Part shown: piece by piece, positions 16,882 through 24,440 of the stretch
How the letters are laid out: each line of letters opens with the position of its first letter
Position numbering within the stretch: the first letter of the stretch is position 1
Source of the DNA: DASZTV01 sp035547515
GTDB lineage: Bacteria > Actinomycetota > Actinomycetes > JAFAQI01
NCBI GenBank assembly: GCA_035547515.1
Contig: DASZUS010000018.1
Location: 1-64,000 of the forward strand
Length of the DNA: 64,000 nucleotides
Direction of reading: 5' to 3'
Notes under the pieces: model-generated
Seen by the model: the letters and a program-made list of their open reading frames with translations, nothing else
The model's database searches: none
Told to the model about the DNA's origin: nothing
Position numbers and translations under genes: made by a program

Positions 16882-17721
16882 GTGGACATCAAGCAGACGA
16901 CGGTCGAGGCCAAGGGTCTCGCGTTCGGGGCGCTGACCTGCGGCGAGGACGGCCCCCTCGCGCTGTGCCTGCACGGGTTTCCGGACTCCGCGCACACCTG
17001 GCGGCACCTGCTCCCCGAGCTCGCGAAAGCCGGCTACCGCGCGGTCGCGCCATGGACGCGCGGCTACGCCCCCACCGTGGTGCCGGCCGACGGCGACTAC
17101 TCCGCCGCCGCGCTGGCGTCGGATGTCAACGCGCTCCACGACGCGCTCGGCGGCGGGAGCGACGCGGTCCTGATCGGCCACGACTGGGGAGCGCTGGCGA
17201 CCTACAACGCGGCAGCCGCAAAGCCCGGCAACTGGCGCCGGCTGGTCACCCTTGCGGTGCCGCCGCCGGCAATCGCGGCCAACGCGTTCTTCCGGTACGA
17301 GCAGCTCAAGCGCAGCTTCTACATCCTGTTGTTCCAGACGCCGCTGGCCGAGCTCGTGGTCGGCGCCGACGACCTGGTGTTCATCGAGCGGCTGTGGTCC
17401 GACTGGTCCCCGTCGTACGACGGACCCGCGGACCTGCCGAAGGTCAAGGACGCGTTACGGGCGCCGGCGAACCTCGCCGCCGCGATCGGCTACTACCGCG
17501 CGATGTTCACGGCCGGCGGCGGTGACGGGACCCCCACGCAGCCGACGCTGTATCTGCACGGCACCGATGACGGGGCGTTCGGGGTCGAGGGGACTGCCGG
17601 CACCGAGCAGCACCTGTCGGCCGACTCGCGTGTCGACATCGTCGAGGGCGCCGGCCACTTCCTGCATCTCGAGCAGCCCGAGGAGATCAACCGGCGGATC
17701 CTCGACTGGCTCAGCACCTAG
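16882..17721 (+). CDS. Alpha/beta hydrolase, epoxide hydrolase-like
   Basis: A 279-residue alpha/beta-hydrolase with the oxyanion motif LCLHGFPDSAHTW, the nucleophile elbow IGHDWGALAT (an Asp nucleophile, as in epoxide hydrolases and dehalogenases), the acid in YLHGTDDGAFG and the histidine in GAGHFLHLEQP. A cap region lies at about 130-200. GTG 16882 lies 12 bp past the operator, so expression is probably controlled together with the divergent FadE gene. It may hydrolyse an epoxide or ester intermediate; an aspartate nucleophile favours the epoxide or haloalkane type over plain esterases. Confidence 0.85.
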   Translation: MDIKQTTVEAKGLAFGALTCGEDGPLALCLHGFPDSAHTWRHLLPELAKAGYRAVAPWTRGYAPTVVPADGDYSAAALASDVNALHDALGGGSDAVLIGHDWGALATYNAAAAKPGNWRRLVTLAVPPPAIAANAFFRYEQLKRSFYILLFQTPLAELVVGADDLVFIERLWSDWSPSYDGPADLPKVKDALRAPANLAAAIGYYRAMFTAGGGDGTPTQPTLYLHGTDDGAFGVEGTAGTEQHLSADSRVDIVEGAGHFLHLEQPEEINRRILDWLST

Positions 17722-17737
17722 CGCAAAACCCGCGTGA

Positions 17738-18355
17738 TCACCGCCAGTGGGCGAGCAGCTCGTCTGCGGTGAGCACCGTGGCGAGGTACGACAGCGTGTT
17801 GTCGATCACGGCCTCGGCGTACGACGGAGGTACGCCGGCGACCGCGTCACGGACCACCACCGCCTGAAAGCCGCGGTTGACCGCCTCCATCACGAGGTTC
17901 GTGATCGCGACGTTGACCGAGACGCCGACCACCACCACCGTCGTCACGCCGAGGTTCCGCAGCACTGGCTCCAGGTCGGTCCCGGACATCGGGTTGAGCC
18001 CATGGATCCGGGACAGGACGAGATCGCTGTCGACGACGCCGAACTCCTCGATCACCTCGGTCGCCGGCGTGCCGAGCACGTTGTGCACGGGACGGCCGAG
18101 CAGGGCCGCGAACAGCCGGGCGTTCCGGTTCGAGCCCTGGTCGTCAGCCCGCCGGCCGGCGACGCAGTGGACCACTGACACGCCCGCCTCCCGGGCGGCC
18201 GCGCACACCCGAGCACCGTTGGGGATCACGGTCGCTGCAGCGGCGGCGGCGAGCTCGGGCAGCAGCGCGTCGACCCCGAGCACGCTGTTCTGGCACTCGC
18301 TGGTCACCACCGCGGTGCGACCGGGTGCGACGAGAGCCGCAATGTCGACCGGCAT
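17738..18355 (-). CDS. Isochorismatase-like hydrolase with an altered catalytic triad
   Basis: The 205-residue Rossmann-like protein follows the isochorismatase/cysteine hydrolase family: RTAVVTSECQNSVLG, a central ARLFAALLGRPVHNVLG, SRIHGLNPMSGTDL, VVVVGVSVNVAITN and final VRDAVAGVPPSYAEAV. In active family members the triad is Asp (DMQND), Lys and Cys (STNVCVE). Here the first position is Glu (ECQ), the lysine position looks like Arg, and the cysteine position is Ala. Cysteine-dependent hydrolysis is therefore unlikely. It lies 15 bp downstream of the alcohol dehydrogenase, in the same leftward group as the aldehyde dehydrogenase. Confidence 0.8.
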   Translation of the reverse strand: MPVDIAALVAPGRTAVVTSECQNSVLGVDALLPELAAAAAATVIPNGARVCAAAREAGVSVVHCVAGRRADDQGSNRNARLFAALLGRPVHNVLGTPATEVIEEFGVVDSDLVLSRIHGLNPMSGTDLEPVLRNLGVTTVVVVGVSVNVAITNLVMEAVNRGFQAVVVRDAVAGVPPSYAEAVIDNTLSYLATVLTADELLAHWR

Positions 18356-18370
18356 CGGCGGCGCGGCGTA

Positions 18371-19426
18371 CTAGGCGATCTGCAGGACGCCGCGCGCAGC
18401 GAGCTCGCCCGACTCCATCGCGTGGACCGCCTTGTCCATGTCGGCGAGGGCGTACTTCGCCGACACCAGCTCGTCGAGCTTGAGCCGGCCCTGCTGGTAG
18501 AGCTCGACATAGCGGCGGATGTCGCGCTGCGGCTGCGACGAGCCGTAGCGGCAGCCGAGCACGCCCTTGTCGAGGTACATCGACGACACGTTGAACGATG
18601 CCTCGTCGGCAAAGCCCGGGACGCCGAGCATCACCGCGGTCCCGCCCCAGTCCAGCGCCTCGATCGAGGCACGGATCAGCTTCACGTGCCCGACGCACTC
18701 GAAGGCGAAGTCAACCCCTGTGGGCGCGACGTCCTTGACCGCCTCGACGCTTTCGAGGAAGTGGGTCGCACCGAAGGACGCCGCGATCTCCTTCTTCAGC
18801 GGGTTCGTGTCGACCGCGATGATCTTCGACGCTCCGGCGAGCGCCAGGCCCTGGATCACGTTGAGGCCGATGCCACCGACGCCGATCACCAACGCGCTCG
18901 CACCCTCCGGCACCCGCGCCCGCTGCAGCACCGCGCCGACTCCGGTGAGCACCCCGCAGCCGACGAGTGAGGCGGCCTCCAGCGGCACGTCCGCAGGTAT
19001 CGGCACGCACTGGTTCGCCTTCACGACGGTGCGCTCGGAGAAGACCGAGGCGTTGGCGAACGCGTACGCCGGCTGGCCGCGCCAGGTGAACGGCTGCGGC
19101 CGCTCACCGAATGTCGAACGGCACATCGTCGGCTTGCCGGCGTCGCAGTACTGGCAGGCGCCGCAGTTGCCGAGCGTCGACAGGACGACGTGGTCGCCCT
19201 CCTTGACGGTCTTCACCTCGGAGCCGACCGCCTCGACGATGCCCGCCCCTTCATGCCCGAGCACGACCGGCGTCGGGAACGGGATCGTCCCGTCGATCAC
19301 CGAGAGGTCGCTGTGGCACAGGCCGGCGGCCTGGATGGCGACCACGACCTCACCCGGGCCGGGGTCCTTGACCGACAGGTCGTCGACGACCTGGTATTCC
19401 TTGCCGTCGTACACGACGCCGCGCAT
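18371..19426 (-). CDS. Zinc-dependent alcohol dehydrogenase (MDR family)
   Basis: The 351-residue medium-chain dehydrogenase has catalytic zinc ligands C37 (GLCHSD), H58 and E59 (GHEGAG). Structural zinc cysteines are C88, C91, C94 and C102, followed by the Rossmann motif GVGGIGLN near 180. NAD is the expected cofactor (VDTNPLKK after the second strand). ATG at 19426 has a GAGGAG ribosome binding site. The same frame open to 20878 overlaps the aldehyde dehydrogenase and is a shadow there. Placed 29 bp behind the aldehyde dehydrogenase, the two could oxidise an alcohol to an acid in two steps, as in steroid side-chain C26/C27 oxidation. The actual substrate is not known. Confidence 0.87.
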   Translation of the reverse strand: MRGVVYDGKEYQVVDDLSVKDPGPGEVVVAIQAAGLCHSDLSVIDGTIPFPTPVVLGHEGAGIVEAVGSEVKTVKEGDHVVLSTLGNCGACQYCDAGKPTMCRSTFGERPQPFTWRGQPAYAFANASVFSERTVVKANQCVPIPADVPLEAASLVGCGVLTGVGAVLQRARVPEGASALVIGVGGIGLNVIQGLALAGASKIIAVDTNPLKKEIAASFGATHFLESVEAVKDVAPTGVDFAFECVGHVKLIRASIEALDWGGTAVMLGVPGFADEASFNVSSMYLDKGVLGCRYGSSQPQRDIRRYVELYQQGRLKLDELVSAKYALADMDKAVHAMESGELAARGVLQIA

Positions 19427-19455
19427 GTCGCTCCTCGCTTGTTCGGGTCGAAGGG

Positions 19456-20919
19456 TCAGCCGGGCCAGACGATCGCTTGCATCTCGCTGTAGGCGTGCAG
19501 GCCGAAGGATCCGCGGTCGCGGCCGACGCCGCTCTGCTTGAAGCCGCCGAACGGCGCTTCCATCTGCTGGGTGACGGTGTTGAGGTCGACGGTGCCTGCC
19601 TGCAGCTGGCGGGCGACCCGGTAGCCGCGGGCCAGGTCGGCGGTCCACACGTAGTTGATCAGGCCGAAGTCGGAGTCGTTGGCGAGCCCGATTGCCTCCT
19701 CCTCGCTGTCGAACGGCATGACCGCGACCACCGGTCCGAAGATCTCCTCGCGGACGATCGTCATGTCGTTGCGGCAGTCGGCGAACAGCGTCGGCGCGAC
19801 GTAGAAGCCCTTGTCGATGTCGGGTCGCTCCCCGCCCGCGAGCAGGGTCGCCCCTTCGGCCTTCCCTTTCGCGATGTAGCTCTCGATGCGGTCGCGGTGC
19901 ACCGCTGAGATGACCGGGCCGACGACGGTGTCCGCGGCGGTGGGATCGCCGACCTTGATCGCGGTGGCATATGCCTTCAGGCCCTCGACGACCTGGTCGT
20001 AGACCGAGCGCTCGGCGTAGACCCGGGTGGGAGCCGTGCAGATCTGGCCCGAGTAGAACGAGAAGGTCGTGCCGATCGCGCCGATCGCCGCCTGCAGGTT
20101 CGCGTCGTCGAAGACGATTGCGGCGCCCTTGCCGCCGAGCTCCATCAGCACGCGCTTCATCTGGCCGCCGGCAGCGGCGCCGATCGCGCGGCCCACCTGG
20201 GTGCTGCCGGTGAACGACACCATGTCGACGTCGGGCGAGTCGACACTTGCTTCGCCGACCTCGATCGACTGGCCGTTCACCAGGTTGACGACACCCGGCG
20301 GAAGGCCGGCCTCCTCGAGCGCTTCCGTCATCAGCACGACGGACAGCGGGTCCTGCGGAGCCGGCTTGACCACGAGGGTGTTGCCCATCGCCAGCGCCGG
20401 CGCGATCTTGCCCGACGGGTTCGCCCATGGGTTGTTGTACGACGTGATGCAGGTGACGACGCCCACCGGCTGGCGGATCACCAGCGCGCCGGTCAGCCCG
20501 CCCTTGGACAGCGGCGTGCTCTCGCTGACCGTCGGAGGCAACGGGATCTGGTTGGACTCGAGGGCGCCCTGCGCGTAGCGGCGAAACCGCTGCATCGCCA
20601 CGTTGACCTGCAAGGACTTCACGGTGGCGGAGGTCGCCCCGGTCTCCGCCTGTGCGATCGCGGCGTACTCGTCGGCGTGCTTCCCGATCACCTCGACGAC
20701 CCGGTTCAGGAGCTCGGCGCGCTCCTCCGGCTTGGTGGCCGACCAGGCCGGCAGCGCCGCCTTGGCTGCGGCAGCCGCGTCGTACACCTGCCGCTGGCTG
20801 GCCTCCGGTGCCTGGCCGACGACCTCCTCGGTCGCCGGGTTGATGACGTCGTAGTAGCCGCCATCCGGCTCGACCCATTCGCCCCCGATGTAGAGGCGGT
20901 ATGCACGCTCGTTTGCCAC
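19456..20919 (-). CDS. Aldehyde dehydrogenase
   Basis: The 487-residue NAD(P)-dependent enzyme has IGGEWVEPDGGYYDVINPATEE at the N-terminus, SFTGSTQVGRAI (cofactor loop), glutamate E260 in MELGGKGA and nucleophile C294 in SGQICTAPTR. It probably oxidises an acyl aldehyde to an acid. GTG 20919 is preceded by TACTCT ending 7 nt upstream and by the operator at 20933, so a leaderless regulated transcript is likely. It is first in an operon with the zinc alcohol dehydrogenase and isochorismatase-like gene. Confidence 0.9.
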   Translation of the reverse strand: MANERAYRLYIGGEWVEPDGGYYDVINPATEEVVGQAPEASQRQVYDAAAAAKAALPAWSATKPEERAELLNRVVEVIGKHADEYAAIAQAETGATSATVKSLQVNVAMQRFRRYAQGALESNQIPLPPTVSESTPLSKGGLTGALVIRQPVGVVTCITSYNNPWANPSGKIAPALAMGNTLVVKPAPQDPLSVVLMTEALEEAGLPPGVVNLVNGQSIEVGEASVDSPDVDMVSFTGSTQVGRAIGAAAGGQMKRVLMELGGKGAAIVFDDANLQAAIGAIGTTFSFYSGQICTAPTRVYAERSVYDQVVEGLKAYATAIKVGDPTAADTVVGPVISAVHRDRIESYIAKGKAEGATLLAGGERPDIDKGFYVAPTLFADCRNDMTIVREEIFGPVVAVMPFDSEEEAIGLANDSDFGLINYVWTADLARGYRVARQLQAGTVDLNTVTQQMEAPFGGFKQSGVGRDRGSFGLHAYSEMQAIVWPG

Positions 20920-20932
20920 GTCGCGCAGAGTA

Positions 20933-20949
20933 TCTGACGGGTCGTCAGA
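20933..20949. promoter_or_regulatory. Operator TCTGACG-GGT-CGTCAGA, promoter-proximal copy
   Basis: A perfect copy lies 13 bp before the GTG of the aldehyde dehydrogenase, directly abutting the -10 TACTCT on the minus strand. A partial extra half-site (CCGTCAG, 20951-20957) follows. Confidence 0.85.
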
Positions 20950-20986
20950 CCCGTCAGTTGTTGGGTGGTGGGCGGGGTGGAGGACG

Positions 20987-21003
20987 TCTGACGGGTCGTC
21001 AGA
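20987..21003. promoter_or_regulatory. Operator TCTGACG-GGT-CGTCAGA, second copy
   Basis: A second perfect copy sits 54 bp from the first (centre to centre), about five helical turns, so two dimers would bind nearly the same face. It lies between the aldehyde dehydrogenase promoter and the stop of the IpdF-like gene. Confidence 0.85.
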
Positions 21004-21029
21004 AATGCCCTCGCAGGGGTGGTCGGTTG

Positions 21030-21803
21030 CTACGGGTGCTGGCTGCTGGCGGAGATGACCTCGCCGGTGAGGTACGACGCGTAGTCGCTGGCAAGGAACA
21101 CGATGATGTTGGCGATCTCCCAGGGCTCGGCGGCGCGGCCGAACGCCTCACGCGAGGTCAGCTCCGCGAGCAGCTCGTCGGTGGTGACCTTCGCAAGGTT
21201 CTCGTGCATCGCCAGCGACGGTGCGACGGCATTGACCCGTACGCCGTACGGGGCAGCTTCGACGGCCGCGGTACGTGTCAGGGCCATGACGCCGGCCTTC
21301 GCGGCCGCGTAGTGCGCCTGCCCGGCTTGCGCCCGCCAGCCGATGACGCTCGCGTTGTTGACGATGGCCCCGCCGGCGCCGCGCGCGCGCATCCGCTTCA
21401 AGGCCTCACGGGTGCAGCGCATCGTGCCGTTGAGCGTGACGTCGAGCACCTTCGACCACTGTTCGTCGGTCATCTCGGCGAGCTCCGCGGTGCCGCCCAG
21501 TCCCGCGTTGTTGACCAGGATGTCGAGGTCGCCCACGGCGTCGAACATCCGCTGTACGTCGTCCTCGACCGTGACATCACACGGCACGGCGACCGGCTCC
21601 GCGCCCATCACCTCAGCCAGCCGCTGCGCGGACTCGGCGAGCCGGCGCTCGTGCCGGTCGCTGATCGCGACGATCGCGCCTTCTTCGGCGCAGCGCTTCG
21701 CGGTCGCGAAGCCGATGCCGGTCCCGGCAGCGGCGGTGACCAGGACCCGCTTGCCGGCCAGCAGATCGTGGCCGTCGGGGTACGGCGGAGCCGACGGGCT
21801 CAT
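21030..21803 (-). CDS. ipdF: IpdF-like short-chain dehydrogenase (hydroxy-HIP-CoA type)
   Basis: The 257-residue SDR has cofactor motif VTAAAGTGIG (22-31), VNNAG at 98-102 and the catalytic residues S152, Y165 and K169 (ASVIGWRAQAGQAHYAAAK). The N-terminal GHDLLAGKRVLVTAAAGTG, the ISDRHERRL segment and the C-terminal YLTGEVISASSQHP resemble mycobacterial IpdF (Rv3559c). That enzyme oxidises the hydroxyl group of 5-hydroxy-HIP-CoA in steroid C/D-ring breakdown. The start overlaps the preceding SDR by 4 bp, so both share the promoter at 22725. Identification is by recalled resemblance. Confidence 0.85.
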   Translation of the reverse strand: MSPSAPPYPDGHDLLAGKRVLVTAAAGTGIGFATAKRCAEEGAIVAISDRHERRLAESAQRLAEVMGAEPVAVPCDVTVEDDVQRMFDAVGDLDILVNNAGLGGTAELAEMTDEQWSKVLDVTLNGTMRCTREALKRMRARGAGGAIVNNASVIGWRAQAGQAHYAAAKAGVMALTRTAAVEAAPYGVRVNAVAPSLAMHENLAKVTTDELLAELTSREAFGRAAEPWEIANIIVFLASDYASYLTGEVISASSQHP

Positions 21804-22711
21804 CCTTCGGACGCGCCGGCCTCAGCCGCACGCTTCTTCATCATGTCCATGTAGTCGAGCATCGGCAGCCGGTCGAAGCCGACGTCTGCGGGGATCCGCT
21901 CGGCAAGCTCCTGCGGCGTCCACCGGCCCTCCTTGGAGATCTCCTTGATCTCCCGCGGCTGGCTCCACAACGCGATGCGCCCGCCCACCACCGTGTAGGT
22001 CTGTCCGGTGATCTCACGCGCGGCGTCGGAGAGCAGGTAGACCACCATCGGTGCGACGTCCTCCGGCTCGCCGGTCTCCGCCGTACCTCCGGGGACGTTG
22101 GCCTGCATCCGGGTGCTCGCCACCGGCGCGACCGCGTTGGCGTTGATGTTGTAGCGCGAGAGGCCGAGAGCCGCGCTGCGCATGAGCGCGACGATGCCGC
22201 CCTTGGCCGCGGCGTAGTTCGCCTGCGCGACGCTTCCCCACATCCCGACGCCGGAGGTGAAGGCCACCATCGACCCGCCGGTTTCCTGCTTGCGCATCAC
22301 CGCAGCGGCCGCACGGAACACGGTGAAGGTGCCCTTGAGGTGGGTGTCGATGACCCCGTCCCACTCGTCCTCGGACATGTTGAACAGCATCCGTTCACGC
22401 AGGATGCCCGCAACGGTCACGACACCGTCGATGTGGCCCCACTTGTCCACCGCGGAGGCGACCAGGCGCTCGCCGGCGGCCATCGTGGAGATGTCGTCGG
22501 CCAGGGCGATCGCCGCTCCGCCGGCCGCCTCGATCTCGGCGGCGACGGCGGTGGCAACCTCGCTCGACGGCTCGGCGCCGTCCATGGCGACGCCGTAGTC
22601 GTTGACGACCACCTTCGCGCCCTCGGCGGCGCAGGCGAGCGCAACCGCGCGACCGATCCCGCGACCCGCGCCGGTGATCGCGATGACCTTGTTCTCGAGC
22701 ATCCCTGACAT
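21800..22711 (-). CDS. SDR family dehydrogenase, Rv3548c-like
   Basis: A 303-residue SDR with NAD site TGAGRGIG (13-20), VVNDYG, the S153-Y166-K170 triad (YAAAKGG) and an extended C-terminal tail (PQELAERIPADVGFDRLPML). This size and tail resemble the (3R)-hydroxyacyl-CoA dehydrogenase-like SDRs next to mycobacterial HIP genes. ATG 22711 was chosen over the longer frame to 22792, which would translate the operator. TATCTT ends 7 nt before this ATG, again a leaderless arrangement. It is first in a two-gene operon with the IpdF-like gene. Confidence 0.85.
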   Translation of the reverse strand: MSGMLENKVIAITGAGRGIGRAVALACAAEGAKVVVNDYGVAMDGAEPSSEVATAVAAEIEAAGGAAIALADDISTMAAGERLVASAVDKWGHIDGVVTVAGILRERMLFNMSEDEWDGVIDTHLKGTFTVFRAAAAVMRKQETGGSMVAFTSGVGMWGSVAQANYAAAKGGIVALMRSAALGLSRYNINANAVAPVASTRMQANVPGGTAETGEPEDVAPMVVYLLSDAAREITGQTYTVVGGRIALWSQPREIKEISKEGRWTPQELAERIPADVGFDRLPMLDYMDMMKKRAAEAGASEG

Positions 22712-22720
22712 GCCCAGGAA

Positions 22721-22745
22721 GATATCTGACGGGTCGTCAGATATC
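22721..22745. promoter_or_regulatory. Operator, extended palindrome (11-bp arms)
   Basis: The core TCTGACGGGTCGTCAGA at 22725-22741 is extended by GATA/TATC on both sides, so the arms match perfectly over 11 bp. This is the most symmetrical copy and may be the highest-affinity site. It abuts the -10 of the SDR gene starting at 22711. Confidence 0.88.
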
Positions 22746-22750
22746 TTCGC

Positions 22751-22807
22751 CGAGCCCAACGTAGGTGGCCCAACCCGGGCCGAAATACGCAACTTGCGTT
22801 GGGCTCG
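22751..22807 (-). terminator. Stem-loop downstream of the SRPBCC gene
   Basis: CGAGCCCAACG (22751-22761) and CGTTGGGCTCG (22797-22807) form a perfect 11-bp stem with a 35-nt loop. It starts 9 bp after the stop of the leftward SRPBCC gene and separates that unit from the regulated SDR promoter. Confidence 0.6.
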
Positions 22808-22816
22808 ACGGGTAGG

Positions 22817-23305
22817 TCAGGAGGTTGCTACCTCGTCGAGCTTTGCGAGCGTCGCCTCCATGCCGGCGCGCCAGTGCTCGCCATCCCTGACGGCCTTCCG
22901 CAGATCTTCCGGCGCCGCGCTCGAGTCGTAGGTCTCGGTCACCACGGTGGCGTCACCCTCCGGCGCGAGGTCGAAGACCCAGCGGTGCCCGACCGGTTGC
23001 CCGATCGGTGTGCTCGCGTTCGCGACGCGCTCGTCGCCAGGCGCGGGTGCCCAGGCGATCCGCCGGCCGGGCTCGAACTCGACCACGTGGTTGTCCATCG
23101 TGTAGTCCCCGCCGAAGTGATCGAAGTACATGTTCATCACGAAGCGGTCGCCCACTCCCGTGATCGGACCGCCGGACGCCACACCGCGCAGCATTCCGGT
23201 GCCGTCGAGCTCGGTGTGCCGATTGGGATCGGCAAGGATCGCGAAGATCTGGTCTGCCGGGGCATCGATCCTGCGCGACACCGCCACCGGTGTTTGGTCA
23301 GCCAT
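22817..23305 (-). CDS. SRPBCC (START-like) superfamily protein
   Basis: A 162-residue protein with the polyketide-cyclase/START-like pattern: an N-terminal AVSRRIDAPADQIFAILADP strand-helix, central GVGDRFVMNMYFDH, VVEFEPGRRIAWAP and a C-terminal helix WRAGMEATLAKLDEV. It folds into a hydrophobic-ligand cavity, and function cannot be deduced. ATG 23305 has a strong GGAGG site (GAAGGAGGACCCG), unlike its leaderless neighbours. The longer frame to 23491 adds only Arg-rich shadow. Confidence 0.82.
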   Translation of the reverse strand: MADQTPVAVSRRIDAPADQIFAILADPNRHTELDGTGMLRGVASGGPITGVGDRFVMNMYFDHFGGDYTMDNHVVEFEPGRRIAWAPAPGDERVANASTPIGQPVGHRWVFDLAPEGDATVVTETYDSSAAPEDLRKAVRDGEHWRAGMEATLAKLDEVATS

Positions 23306-23372
23306 CGGGTCCTCCTTCGCCGTGGAGTCCTCCCTATCGGGGTGGGCGACCCGACGGCAAGCCAACGGTCCG

Positions 23373-24440
23373 CTACGCGGCTGCCCGCAGCACCTCGAGC
23401 GGGTCCGCGAGGGTCGCCTCCAGGTACGCCAGCATCGCCGACTCGTCGCGGTCGAGGCCGGTTCTCGTGCGCCCCTTCCAGCCTTCGGCAAACCGCTGCA
23501 AGCCGCCCTGGAGGTAGCCCTCGACGATCAGCGGGTGGACGTAGTGCGCTCGCGCCACGGCCCTGGTGTTGCCCAGCTGCTCGGCCGCCTCGTCGATCGC
23601 CCGGATGACCGCGGCTTCCCGGTCCTCGGCGTGTAGATGCTCGCGCAGATAGGCGAACGCCACGCGGCTGCCGCGCCAGGTGCGGAAGTCCTTCAGCGTC
23701 ACGTGCGCACCGGCGAGGTCCGCCAAATGCGCGTTGACCTCATCGGCGTCGATCGGCTTGCCGTCCACGCGGAACAGCCGGCGGCCCGGTCGGGCCGCGA
23801 GGTGCCGGATGACGCGCGCTACGGCGGGGTCGTCGATGACCGCCTCAGCCCGCTTTCCGGACTTCGCCGGAAAGCAAAAGCGCACTCGCTTGCCGGTCAC
23901 CGACACGTGCCGGCGAGACAGAGTGCTCAACCCGAAGGAGTCGTTCTCCTCGGCGTAGACCTCCGAGCCCGCGCGGATGCCACAGCAGTCGACGACCCGC
24001 AGCATCGTCGCGATCACCAGCTCCCGGTCGACGGTACGGCGGCGCAGCTGCGCGTCGATGTGACGGCGTACGGCGGGCAGCCGCTCGCCGAAACCGGCCA
24101 CGCGGCAGAAGTTCAGCAGGTCGCGCACCTCCCGCCAGTGCGAGTGGTAGAGGTACTGGCGGCGGCCGCGGTCGTCAGTACCCACCGCCTGGATGTGTCC
24201 CAGCTCGTCCGGGCAGATCCAGACGTCCTGCCAGGCCGGCGGGATCACCAGCGCTTCGATCCGCTGCCGTGTCGCGCTGCCGACCGGCCGGCCGTTGGCG
24301 CGGCGGTAGCTGAAACCGCGCCCGCTTCGTACCCGCCGGATCCCCGGCGCGTCGACCGTGACGTAGGTCAGCCCGGCGACCTCGGCACACCGGCGCGCAT
24401 CGCCGTACAGCTCAGCGATGTCGTCGGCGGTGAGGGTCAC
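23373..24440 (-). CDS. Type IB DNA topoisomerase
   Basis: The 355-residue protein matches bacterial topoisomerase IB: the N-terminal GFSYRRANGRPVG and PPAWQDVWICPDELGHIQAVGTDDRGRRQYLYH, the catalytic-core RVVDCCGIRAGSEVYAEENDSFG, KDFRTWRGS and the nucleophile tyrosine Y300 in ARAHYVHP. It relaxes supercoils by transient 3'-phosphotyrosine nicking. Its start overlaps the upstream thiolase-like gene by 4 bp, so it is at the end of the operator-26989 operon by position. A functional link with catabolism is not expected. Confidence 0.92.
   Translation of the reverse strand: MTLTADDIAELYGDARRCAEVAGLTYVTVDAPGIRRVRSGRGFSYRRANGRPVGSATRQRIEALVIPPAWQDVWICPDELGHIQAVGTDDRGRRQYLYHSHWREVRDLLNFCRVAGFGERLPAVRRHIDAQLRRRTVDRELVIATMLRVVDCCGIRAGSEVYAEENDSFGLSTLSRRHVSVTGKRVRFCFPAKSGKRAEAVIDDPAVARVIRHLAARPGRRLFRVDGKPIDADEVNAHLADLAGAHVTLKDFRTWRGSRVAFAYLREHLHAEDREAAVIRAIDEAAEQLGNTRAVARAHYVHPLIVEGYLQGGLQRFAEGWKGRTRTGLDRDESAMLAYLEATLADPLEVLRAAA

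Noticed and set aside
18371..20878. An 835-codon frame ending in the alcohol dehydrogenase
   Set aside because: The first 484 codons overlap the aldehyde dehydrogenase out of frame and are Arg/Gly-rich; the real gene starts at ATG 19426.
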